In this document: in pieces, positions 14,559 through 21,290 of the stretch
Position numbering within the stretch: the first letter of the stretch is position 1
How the letters are laid out: the number at the start of each line of letters is the position of its first letter
Source: Pseudomonadota bacterium
GTDB taxonomy: Bacteria; Pseudomonadota; Gammaproteobacteria; Steroidobacterales; Steroidobacteraceae
Direction of reading: 5' to 3'
NCBI GenBank assembly: GCA_021820785.1
Contig: JAKADE010000007.1
Span: 1-21,290, forward strand
Length of the DNA stretch: 21,290 nucleotides
Translations under genes and position numbers: made by a program
Notes under the pieces: generated by a model
Databases searched by the model: none
Told to the model about the DNA's origin: nothing
Seen by the model: only the letters and a program-made list of their open reading frames with translations

Positions 14559-15265
14559 AGCGAGGTCCGTCTTGAGAGATGCGTGTTGCTGCGCGCGGTG
14601 GCAGCGCAACCAATTGGGTCGGACATCGGCGGTCTAGGCCGCCGACGTCCTGAGATTCTGGGTCTCGATGCGGCGGAGGCGCCCTCCGGCGATGGAATGG
14701 ACTCGCGCGCCGCGATCATGGCGAATGCTGCTCAGGTGATCGCATTGCTCGGCAAGGCTCGCGGTCTTCGGCTCGCGCGGTTCAGCGAGTCTGGATGGCG
14801 AACCTGGCGCGTGCCGAGGCCTCGCCGATGACGGCGGAACGGCGCAGCGATAGCAAAGATGTCCCGACCGACGTCCGAATAACGGCATAGACCTCATCCC
14901 CCGGTCACGCGGGCCGACCCTAGCAGGTTGCGCGAGGGCGGGATACCGCGCCCCTCGACTGCAGCGCCGTGCCCGTCCCTGATGAAGGCTCCTGGCGTCA
15001 TGACCCCAAGAAGCGTTGTTCGTCTTAGCCCCAACCGTGTCAGTCGGGGCTCGTCCTACAGACCGATGGCAGGAAGCCGTGTTCCCCGCCGGATGATAAT
15101 TCAGCGGTGTCGGCCGCCGATACCGGATGGACGCGGCATGGGGATGCGCCGGCACCGGGGAGTTCCGCGTACGGTCAATTGGCCGAAAACTCGTAAAATC
15201 AATTGTTTACGTGACATTTGTCTGACGTGGCATCATCGCCCACGCACGGGACCGGCGAGCAGGGC
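14559..15265. other. Intergenic region of about 700 bp between DoxX-like and CPBP genes
   Basis: No protein with family resemblance was found; the open frames are arginine-rich shadows. It contains a hairpin with a GTAG leader on the minus strand (15027-15059) and an AT-rich patch (about 15175-15215) with two CAATTG hexamers at 15177 and 15200. It should hold the DoxX promoter and the 3' end of the CPBP transcript. Confidence 0.45.
15027..15059 (-). repeat. REP-like hairpin (single copy in window)
   Basis: On the minus strand, GTAG (15059-15056) is followed 4 nt later by AGCCCCGAC, loop TGACACG, and GTTGGGGCT (to 15027), a 9-bp stem with one G-T wobble. A GTAG or GGAG leader before a GC-rich hairpin is the hallmark of REP sequences mobilised by RAYT transposases. 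No second copy or RAYT gene is in this window, so it could equally be a simple terminator after the CPBP gene. Confidence 0.3.
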
Positions 15266-16024
15266 TCAGTGCTGAAAGATGCCGAGTGCCCAGAAGACCG
15301 TCGTGATCCCGTCGCTGCAGTTGTGAGCGAGGATCGGTGCGACGATGCTTCGCGACTTTTCGAGCCAATACGCGTAGAGCACCCCGAGGGCGAACGCGTA
15401 GCCTTGCTGGATCAGCGCACTCACGGGGTTTTCGAACCAGAAGGTCTGCACGTGGGCCAACGCAAAGAGCAATGCGACGACGACGCCAGCCCCATTGATG
15501 CTGAAGCGTCCGAAGCGCAGTTTTCCGGGCATGGTCGTGGCCAGGTAGGTCACGAGCAGCGCCCGGAACGGGATTTCCTCGGTGGGACCCACATACACCC
15601 AGTCGAAGAGCACCCAACCCCAGATGCTCCGGTGCGTGTACACCACGTCGCCGCCCGTCTGCTTCAGGTGCAGCGCCACGTCCAGCCACGAGCTGCCGGC
15701 ATTGACTGCCGTCGCCAGCAGAAGCCCCCACAGGATCGCTGCCAGGAAATAGCGCTTACCGCGCGGCCAGTGCAGCCCGTAATCTGCCGGTGCGAACCGC
15801 CGTTTGAGAATGGCGATGCCGAGGAGTGCGAACAGCAGCTGCAAGCCATGCTGCACATAGAGGAATGTCAGCAGCGATTTCTGCGGGGATGGCAGATGCA
15901 GGGCACGGAACAGCAGCGCGGCAACGAGGGCCGATCCCAGGGTGACCGCAATCCCGAGCAGCACGGTCACCAGCAGGGGGCGGAATTTCAATCGGAACGG
16001 AGGCTCTGCAGCGTCGGTGAGCAT
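15266..16024 (-). CDS. CPBP family intramembrane metalloprotease (CAAX/Abi type)
   Basis: This is a 252-residue membrane protein with about seven or eight hydrophobic helices and all CPBP signatures. E149-E150-x3-R154 (TEEIPFR), F187-x3-H191 (FALAH) and H234-x3-D238 (HNCSD) together form the glutamate/histidine metal site known from Rce1-type proteases. Bacterial members process or protect against bacteriocins and peptides or act in other membrane proteolysis; the substrate here is unknown. ATG 16024 lies 13 nt after the stop of the upstream AraC gene and has GGGG 1 nt before it and GAGG 15 nt further up. An in-frame TTG 16069 would add 15 residues and overlap the regulator by 32 nt. It is almost certainly co-transcribed with the regulator. 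Confidence 0.87.
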   Translation of the reverse strand: MLTDAAEPPFRLKFRPLLVTVLLGIAVTLGSALVAALLFRALHLPSPQKSLLTFLYVQHGLQLLFALLGIAILKRRFAPADYGLHWPRGKRYFLAAILWGLLLATAVNAGSSWLDVALHLKQTGGDVVYTHRSIWGWVLFDWVYVGPTEEIPFRALLVTYLATTMPGKLRFGRFSINGAGVVVALLFALAHVQTFWFENPVSALIQQGYAFALGVLYAYWLEKSRSIVAPILAHNCSDGITTVFWALGIFQH

Positions 16025-16037
16025 GCCCCGGATTCGA

Positions 16038-16748
16038 TCATCCTCGTGGCGGCGGCGTCTTGAATTCAATTGATCTGCGCAGTCGGGTCGGCGGCTCGCC
16101 CGTGACGGTCCGCACCGCGCGGGTCATGTGGGCCTGATCCGAAAATCCGGCGGCGAGCGCAATGCTCGTCAGCGGCTGTGCGCCCTGTGCCATCAGCGTC
16201 AACGCCCGCTGCACCTTCGCTTCGGCCCGGAACGCCGTCGGCGTGATGCCGAACAGCTTCCCGAACCCGCGCGAGAGCGCCTCTTTGGACAGCCCCTGTT
16301 CATTGGCCCAGGCGTCCAGTCGGCAGGTCGGGTCCGCTCGCAGCTGCAGTGCCAGGGCGTCCGGCCAATCCACGGGCAGCGTCTCGCGGTGGCGCATCTG
16401 CCGCCGCAGGCTCTCGCGTGCCGCCGCCAGATCCCGCTCGGCGGCGCGAACGATCTCATCGGGGTCTTCGATCCGGCCGAACACTGGCGCACCGGCCGTC
16501 GCGGGCAATGTGAGATTGAGGATGCAGGCCCCGGCACTCGAAAAGCGGTCGAGATGCGCATCGAAGGAGGGGTGGATCAGCACATCACCTGGCTGGACCT
16601 GAAAGCGCCCGGCACTGCCACATTCTTCATAGCTGCCGGAGAGCACGATTGCAGCGTACGCCTGGCGATGTCGATGGCGCGCAATCCGCTGCCCGGGACT
16701 CCAGCGTTCACGGCCGCTCGAAACATGGGCAAAGACGGGTTGCGCCAT
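16038..16748 (-). CDS. AraC family transcriptional regulator with N-terminal cupin
   Basis: This is a 236-residue DNA-binding protein. The N-terminal half is a cupin-like sensor ('IARHRHRQAYAAIVLSGSYEE' and 'FQVQPGDVLIHPSFDAHLDRF', about residues 20-72), including the histidine pairs that often bind metal. The C-terminal part (about 140-222) is a double helix-turn-helix of the AraC/XylS type: 'RLDAWANEQGLSKEALSRGFGKLFGITPTAFR' and 'TSIALAAGFSDQAHMTRAVRTVTGEPPTRLR'. It probably controls the co-directional CPBP protease gene that starts 13 nt later, and perhaps itself. The start is ATG 16748; TTG 16784 in the same frame is an alternative, and neither has a strong ribosome site. The inducer is unknown. 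Confidence 0.88.
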   Translation of the reverse strand: MAQPVFAHVSSGRERWSPGQRIARHRHRQAYAAIVLSGSYEECGSAGRFQVQPGDVLIHPSFDAHLDRFSSAGACILNLTLPATAGAPVFGRIEDPDEIVRAAERDLAAARESLRRQMRHRETLPVDWPDALALQLRADPTCRLDAWANEQGLSKEALSRGFGKLFGITPTAFRAEAKVQRALTLMAQGAQPLTSIALAAGFSDQAHMTRAVRTVTGEPPTRLRRSIEFKTPPPRG

Positions 16749-17009
16749 ATCGCGATAGTGCCCGCACCGCGGGAGCCCAATCAATACTGGCGTCGAGCCT
16801 GCAACATCGTCTCCGACGTCAACTGAGCGGACGTGTCGTCCCGCCTGCAGGCACCGGCACAGACCGAATACCGATTCCGGCGCGTCAACTCGAAGGCGTT
16901 GCGCATTCCATCGGCACGATCATCCGTAAGGCTGATGACCCGTTTTGCGCAGCTCAGCGGCGGCGATCATGTCGTGCGTGACTGTGGCTTCACCGGAAAA
17001 TCGCCGTAT

Positions 17010-17378
17010 TCAATTGATGGGATTCACGCTATTGCGCTGGACCCTGTCGCATTTAAGGGTGCAGCCCGTCATCCCCGTGGATTCCTTCCATGTCCTCGCG
17101 CTGCTATAGGCCACCTTTTCCGGTGGTCCGTAGACGCCGGACGGAACCCGAAACAGCCAGGAGACACCCCTGACGACCGCATGACCCATGTCGCGCAGCA
17201 TGGATTCGACACTGACTGGCGGGTGCGCAGGTGTCGACGCTGTCGCGCGCAGTGGCGTCGCCACGCTCGTCTGGGTCGATTGTGCGCCGAGCGGTTGCCG
17301 GGTGCTGGCGCATCCTCCCAGTACGACCGTCACGCCCGCGGCTGCAAGCATTGCACGACGGAATCCGTTGATGCGCAT
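17010..17378 (-). CDS. Small putative lipoprotein
   Basis: This is a 122-residue protein with a clear lipoprotein signal: MRINGFRR charged start, hydrophobic stretch, and the lipobox VLGGC with the lipidated Cys23. The mature part begins with a Ser/Thr/Gln/Pro-rich linker (about 24-58), followed by a short hydrophobic patch 'VVRGVSWLFRVPSGVYGPPEK'. The last 35 residues look unlike a folded domain, so a frameshift or a chance extension at the 3' end is possible. The start ATG 17378 has a good AGGGGA 8 nt upstream. It is transcribed away from the efflux operon. No family is recognised; the call rests on the signal sequence and ribosome site. Confidence 0.6.
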   Translation of the reverse strand: MRINGFRRAMLAAAGVTVVLGGCASTRQPLGAQSTQTSVATPLRATASTPAHPPVSVESMLRDMGHAVVRGVSWLFRVPSGVYGPPEKVAYSSARTWKESTGMTGCTLKCDRVQRNSVNPIN

Positions 17379-18099
17379 CACTGTCGTCCCCTGCATTGCA
17401 TATCGCACGAATCGGCTCGGCGATGGACGATGGACATTGCGTCCAGGCATGAACGGAAGCGTGGCTCACGTCTCGCCGTTCAGCTGTCAACCACCGCGAG
17501 ACTACGCGCACGCACCTCCGTGCGCAAGCCGGCGGCGGGGTCCGGCAGTGGCGTGTTCCGAGAAGGTGAAGATCCTCCGGAGACGCGTGACGCGCAGCAC
17601 CGCAGCTGGACATTGTGAGCTCATCGCGGGGTCTCGGATGGTTGGCGCGGCCCGGGTGGTTCCATCTGGAACCCGGGAACACCCCTGCGGGTCGCCGACC
17701 CCGCCGGATCCGGCTCCCGACAATCTTCTGCGGAACGGTACGGGCATTCGGTCATCCGGCGGAATCCCGTCCACGCCGTCGACGGGGCGAAGCACCTGAC
17801 GCGTCCGCACGTCGACCCGACGGCACACGTATTCAGATCCCCATGATTCTGTAAACACAGTATGTCGCTGCGAACCCTGGGCGCGCGTCGAGTATTGCGC
17901 GCGGCCGCCCGATACGTTAGCATGCTAAGCAATAGTCGCCGGCAAGACGACGACTGGCATCCGTGAAAAGGAGCGTCACGATTCGACTTGCCCCGCATGT
18001 GCGGCAGTTGCGTTCGACGTGCTAAGGATGCACCCAAATTACCGTTACCCACGAGTGGTCCGCACGCGCGACGTGCGGCAGCGATGCACTGGAGCTCGC
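17379..18099. other. Divergent intergenic region of about 720 bp before the efflux operon
   Basis: No credible gene was found on either strand. It carries the 12-bp palindrome at 17917-17928 and should hold the efflux operon and lipoprotein promoters. CTGTAAACACAG near 17850 has only a 4-base gap and is not a LexA box. Confidence 0.45.
17917..17928. promoter_or_regulatory. Palindromic operator candidate upstream of the RND efflux operon
   Basis: TTAGCATGCTAA is a perfect 12-bp palindrome, 172 bp before the outer-membrane factor start. Its form resembles sites bound by MarR-type repressors of efflux pumps (family knowledge). No such regulator gene is in this window. Confidence 0.45.
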
Positions 18100-19620
18100 A
18101 TGACACGAAGCCCCGCTGCGCGATGGGCAGTCGCCTGCGCCGGTCTGCTCAGCCTCGCCGGCTGTTCTTTCGCGCCCCGGTATTCACTGCCAGCGGTGCA
18201 TACGAAGTCGTACACGCGCACGCCATCACCGCATGCCACCGTGAGTGCCATCGGGCCGGCCGGGCAGGCACAGCAGTTCGATTACGGCGCCTCACCGGCC
18301 GCCAAGTGGTGGCGGCAGTTCCATTCGCCCCAGATCGACGCGCTCATCCGGCAAGCGCTGGCGAACAATCCGGGCCTGGTGCAGGAGCAGGCGAAACTGC
18401 GGGAGGCACAGGCCGCAATGGCGGCGGCCGCAGGTATTTTCTATCCGCAGGTCAATGGCAATCTCAGTGCGTCCCGGCAACGCACGTCCTCGGCCAGTTC
18501 CGGCGGATCCTTCCCGGGCCGCATCTACTCGCTGTACTCCGGTGGACTCGCGGTCAGCTACTACCCGGATTTCTTCGGCGTCAACCGCCTGGTTTTCAAG
18601 GGTGAAAAGGCGCTGGTCGACTACCAGCGCTACCAGCTCGATGCGGCTCGACTCACGTTGATCGGGAACGTCGCCGCGGCGGCGATCAGCGCCGCGGCGG
18701 TGCGCGCGCAAATCGAGGCGACTCGCTCGATCATCGCGCACGAGAAGAGTCTGCTGAAGCTGACCGAAACCCAATATCACTTCGGCGCAGTGCCGTACTT
18801 GAGTGTACTCACGCAGCGCAGCCAGGTGGCCTCGAGCGAGGCAAGCCTGCCGTCGCTCGAGCAGCAGTCGGCGGTCTATCGGCACGAACTCGCGATCCTG
18901 GTGGGTGAACTGCCTGCGCAGTGGCGTGATCGGTCCCCGAGCATGAGTGACGTGCGGCTTCCCGTGCGGATTCCGGTGAGTCTGCCTTCCACGTTGCTCA
19001 AGCAGCGCCCGGATATTCGCGCGGCAGAAGCACAGGTGCGTTACGCCGACGTGGAGGTCGGCGTCGCCAAAGCCCGGATGTATCCGGTGGTGACGCTGAC
19101 CGCGCAGTTCGGCCAGGAGAGCAGCGCGCCGGGGGCCTTCGTGCATGCCGCCAGCAACATTTGGAGCGTCGCCGGAGATCTGGCCATGCCGATCTTCGCC
19201 GGCGGCACACTCGAGGCGCAGAAGCGCCAAGCGATTGCCTCCTATGACGCGACGTTCGCAGCCTACCGGCAGACGGTATTGGGAGCCTTCCAGCAGGTGG
19301 CCAATGCCTTGCGGGCGCTCCAGCATGACGCGCAGACCCTGCGAGCCGAGCAGCAGGCGCTCGCGGCGAACCGTGCGGCCTTACGGGTGGCCGAGACGAG
19401 CTATCGGGACGGTGCGGCCGATTATCTCTCGCTGTTGACCGCCGAGGTCCAATACAACAACGCCCGATTGAGCTACATCCACGCGCAATCGCAGCGATAT
19501 CTCGACACCGTGAGCCTGTTCGTCGCGCTCGGCGGGAGCTGGACGGCGCAGTTGCCGGCCGCTCAACCGAATCCGGCGGGGCAGTTCAGAGGAACATCCA
19601 GAATGGCTGAGGAGAATTGA
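18100..19620 (+). CDS. RND efflux outer-membrane factor lipoprotein (NodT/OprM type)
   Basis: This is a 506-residue TolC-superfamily protein forming the outer-membrane exit duct. It has a lipoprotein signal with lipobox SLAGC (lipidated Cys22) followed by 'SFAPRYSLP', typical of NodT-family members. Two repeated OEP domains follow: the first has 'WWRQFHSPQIDALIRQALANNPGLVQEQAKLREAQA', and the second begins near 'LPSTLLKQRPDIRAAEAQVRYADVEVGVAKARMYP' and ends with 'SYRDGAADYLSLLTAEVQYNNARLSYIHAQSQRYLDTVSLFVALGG'. The start ATG 18100 has GGAG (18091-18094) 5 nt upstream; the frame is open from 18019 but the added residues are not signal-like. It is first in an operon with its fusion protein and pump, an order found in some proteobacterial RND loci. 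Confidence 0.93.
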   Translation: MTRSPAARWAVACAGLLSLAGCSFAPRYSLPAVHTKSYTRTPSPHATVSAIGPAGQAQQFDYGASPAAKWWRQFHSPQIDALIRQALANNPGLVQEQAKLREAQAAMAAAAGIFYPQVNGNLSASRQRTSSASSGGSFPGRIYSLYSGGLAVSYYPDFFGVNRLVFKGEKALVDYQRYQLDAARLTLIGNVAAAAISAAAVRAQIEATRSIIAHEKSLLKLTETQYHFGAVPYLSVLTQRSQVASSEASLPSLEQQSAVYRHELAILVGELPAQWRDRSPSMSDVRLPVRIPVSLPSTLLKQRPDIRAAEAQVRYADVEVGVAKARMYPVVTLTAQFGQESSAPGAFVHAASNIWSVAGDLAMPIFAGGTLEAQKRQAIASYDATFAAYRQTVLGAFQQVANALRALQHDAQTLRAEQQALAANRAALRVAETSYRDGAADYLSLLTAEVQYNNARLSYIHAQSQRYLDTVSLFVALGGSWTAQLPAAQPNPAGQFRGTSRMAEEN

Positions 19621-19623
19621 CCG

Positions 19624-20727
19624 ATGACGAATCCCGAGCGGCGCATCGTATTGCGCACAGTGCTCATCGTCGCGGTGGCGATTGCACTGATCGGTGGCAT
19701 CAAGCTCTGGCGGGAGCATGCGGCGCACGCGGCACAGGCGCGCCGGGGGCCGTACGAGGTCAGCGTCTCGGCCGCAACCGTGGGCAAAGTGTCCTGGCGG
19801 TCGGAAATCCACACGGTGGCGAGCCTGGTGGCGACCTCCGGCGTCAATCTGACGCCGCAGCTGTCCGGCCAGGTGACGGGCATCTATTTTCATTCCGGCG
19901 AGCACGTGCGCAAGGGCCAGCGGCTGGTACAGCTCGATGACTCGAACCAGCTTGCCACGCTGGCGCAGGACCGTGCCAATGAGGCGCTCGCCCGCATTAA
20001 CTTCCAGCGGGCACAGCACCTCTACGCGGCACGCGCCACCAGCCTTGCGGCACTGGATACCGCGAAAGCGGACGAGCAGAGCGCCAGGGCGGCCGTCGCC
20101 AACGTGCGTGCGACGCTCGCCAAGCTGGCGGTGAGCGCGCCGTTCTCGGGCTGGATGGGGGTGCGCCAGATCAGTCTCGGCCAGTATCTCTCCCCGGGAA
20201 CCGAAATCGCTGCACTCAATGTGTGGAATCCCTTGCGAGCCGAGTTCACGGTCCCGCAAAGCCAAAGCGGCCTGGTCCACCCTGGCCAGATGGTCAACCT
20301 GTCGGTGGATGCCTTTCCGGGGCAGCATTTTCAGGGGCGGGTCAAGGCCATCAATTCCGAGATCAATCCCAACACCCGCAACGTGACCGTGGAGGCCCTC
20401 GTGCAGAATCCCAAGATGCGCCTGCGCCCGGGCATGTTCGGCGAGGCAACGATTCTGGTCGGCGCGGCGCACGAGCGCCTGGCCGTGCCGACGGTGGCGG
20501 TCACCTACAGTACGTTCGGCGATTACGTCTACGTGATCAAAACGCGCAAGGCAGGCGCCCATGAGCAGCAGGTGGCCGTTTCCACGCCGATCACGGTCGG
20601 GCAGACGCGCGGCTCGCTCACCGAAGTTCTCTCGGGTTTGCATGCCGGAGAGCGCGTGGTGACCGCTGGCCAGATCAAGCTGCGCAATGGAATGCCCGTC
20701 GTGATTCATCGCGGCAGCGCGCACTGA
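19624..20727 (+). CDS. RND efflux periplasmic adaptor (membrane fusion protein)
   Basis: This is a 367-residue adaptor linking the inner-membrane pump to the outer-membrane duct. An N-terminal membrane anchor (about 8-27) without a lipobox is followed by the lipoyl half 'LTPQLSGQVTGIYFHSGEHVRKGQRLVQLDD'. Then come a short alpha-hairpin (about 100-165), the second lipoyl half 'APFSGWMGVRQISLGQYLSPGTEIAAL', a beta-barrel domain ('RAEFTVPQSQ...VNLSVDAFPGQHFQGRV') and a membrane-proximal domain to the end. This is the HlyD/AcrA fold of the MexH/MdtA-like branch. ATG 19624 is 3 nt after the stop of the outer-membrane factor, with GAGGAG (19609-19614) inside that gene's end, so translation is coupled. 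Confidence 0.93.
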   Translation: MTNPERRIVLRTVLIVAVAIALIGGIKLWREHAAHAAQARRGPYEVSVSAATVGKVSWRSEIHTVASLVATSGVNLTPQLSGQVTGIYFHSGEHVRKGQRLVQLDDSNQLATLAQDRANEALARINFQRAQHLYAARATSLAALDTAKADEQSARAAVANVRATLAKLAVSAPFSGWMGVRQISLGQYLSPGTEIAALNVWNPLRAEFTVPQSQSGLVHPGQMVNLSVDAFPGQHFQGRVKAINSEINPNTRNVTVEALVQNPKMRLRPGMFGEATILVGAAHERLAVPTVAVTYSTFGDYVYVIKTRKAGAHEQQVAVSTPITVGQTRGSLTEVLSGLHAGERVVTAGQIKLRNGMPVVIHRGSAH

Positions 20728-20744
20728 GATCGAAGGACAGCGCG

Positions 20745-21290
20745 ATGCGTTTTACCGACATCTTCGTTCGTCGGCCGGTGCTTGCCACCGCCTTGAGCCT
20801 CGTCATCCTGCTGCTCGGGCTGCGCGCCTGGACTGAAATGGCGGTGCGCCAGTATCCGAAGGTCACGAGCACGCTGGTGACGGTGACCACCGCGTATCCA
20901 GGCGCGAGCTCCTCGACGGTGCTGGGTTTCGTGACAGCGCGCCTCGAACAGGCGATCGCCTCGGCGCCGGGCATCGACTACATGACGGCGACGAGCTCGC
21001 AGGGCATCTCGACGATCACGGTGTACATGCGGCTCAATTACGACCCGAATGCCGCTGTCGCGCAGATCATGTCCAAGGTGCAGCAGGTCCAGAACCAGCT
21101 GCCCACCGGCACCCAGGCACCGGTGATCAATGAGACCGTGGGTAATCAGACCGCCCTGATGTACCTGGCGTTCTACAGCAAGACGCTCAGCCAGCAGCAG
21201 GTGAACGACTATGTCTTGCGCGTCGTGCAGCCGGCGATCCAGGGGGTCAAGGGCGTCGGTCAGGCGCAGATCGTGCCGGCCGGCACCGGT
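20745..21290 (+). CDS. RND multidrug efflux permease, N-terminal part (3' end outside window)
   Basis: The frame from ATG 20745 is open to the window edge, giving 182 residues of a protein normally about 1030-1050 long. It begins 'MRFTDIFVRRPVLATALSLVILLLGLRAW', the first transmembrane helix of HAE-1 RND pumps. It continues into the periplasmic porter domain: 'VTVTTAYPGASSSTVLGFVTARLEQAIASAPGIDYM', 'NYDPNAAVAQIMSKVQQVQNQLP' and 'AIQGVKGVGQAQIV'. These are standard PN1 blocks; the proton-relay aspartates of helix 4 lie beyond the window. It exports drugs or other amphiphiles using the proton gradient. AAGGA is 7 nt upstream, and it follows the adaptor by 17 nt in the same operon. Confidence 0.93.
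   Translation, partial: MRFTDIFVRRPVLATALSLVILLLGLRAWTEMAVRQYPKVTSTLVTVTTAYPGASSSTVLGFVTARLEQAIASAPGIDYMTATSSQGISTITVYMRLNYDPNAAVAQIMSKVQQVQNQLPTGTQAPVINETVGNQTALMYLAFYSKTLSQQQVNDYVLRVVQPAIQGVKGVGQAQIVPAGTG

Noticed and set aside
15218..16063. 281-residue + strand open frame opposite the CPBP protease
   Set aside because: The minus strand shows all three CPBP metal motifs; the + frame is Gln/Glu/His-rich with no domain and is a shadow.
17850..17865. LexA box (CTGTAAACACAG)
   Set aside because: The gap between CTGT and ACAG is 4 bases, not the 8 required, and no SOS gene follows.
19381..20724. 447-residue minus-strand open frame opposite the efflux adaptor
   Set aside because: It is antisense to a clear membrane fusion protein and has a shadow-like composition.

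Overview
This is a GC-rich window from a Gram-negative proteobacterium. The evidence is an outer-membrane TonB-dependent receptor, an RND efflux system with an outer-membrane lipoprotein, a diheme periplasmic peroxidase and an UppP phosphatase. GTG and TTG starts are common and long antisense open frames are frequent, as expected at high GC. The gene content best suits a gammaproteobacterium of the Xanthomonadales/Nevskiales/Steroidobacterales kind. That assignment is inference, because no rRNA or marker gene is present.

Layout. Positions 1-411 hold the C-terminal end of a cysteine-desulfurase-like class V aminotransferase. Then come, all on +, UppP (647-1483), a ferritin-like diiron protein (1589-2422), a gene-free stretch with an AT-rich Fur-box-like island (2423-3061), a ClC transporter with two CBS domains (3062-4840) and a TDT/SLAC1 transporter (5040-6113). 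The last converges on a GNAT acetyltransferase (6576-6136, -), and both stop codons lie inside one hairpin. A diheme cytochrome c peroxidase follows (7148-8194, +).

The centre is a complete cell-surface signalling locus on +: an ECF sigma factor (8538-9053), an overlapping FecR-type anti-sigma/sensor (9043-10149) and a TonB-dependent transducer with an STN signalling domain (10277-13453). In the known Fec/Fpv/Hem-type logic, the loaded receptor signals through its STN domain to FecR, which releases or activates the sigma factor. A near-identical 24-bp element (ATTTTC-N12-TATAAA, G-rich spacer) lies upstream of both the sigma gene and the receptor gene. It is the best candidate for the regulatory site of this circuit. 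Two long perfect hairpins close the locus.

Beyond it, on -, are a tandem-duplicated DoxX-like membrane protein (14558-13620), an AraC-family regulator followed after 13 nt by a CPBP-family intramembrane protease (16748-15266), and a small lipoprotein (17378-17010). The window ends with a + strand tripartite RND efflux operon: outer-membrane factor (18100-19620), membrane fusion protein (19624-20727) and RND permease (20745 to the window edge). A perfect 12-bp palindrome, TTAGCATGCTAA, lies in its upstream region.

I saw no tRNA, rRNA, CRISPR array, transposase, integrase or attachment site. No gene family here is clearly novel. The points most worth following are the shared sigma/receptor element, the unassigned receptor substrate, the Fur-like island next to the diiron protein gene, and the two palindromic operator candidates.
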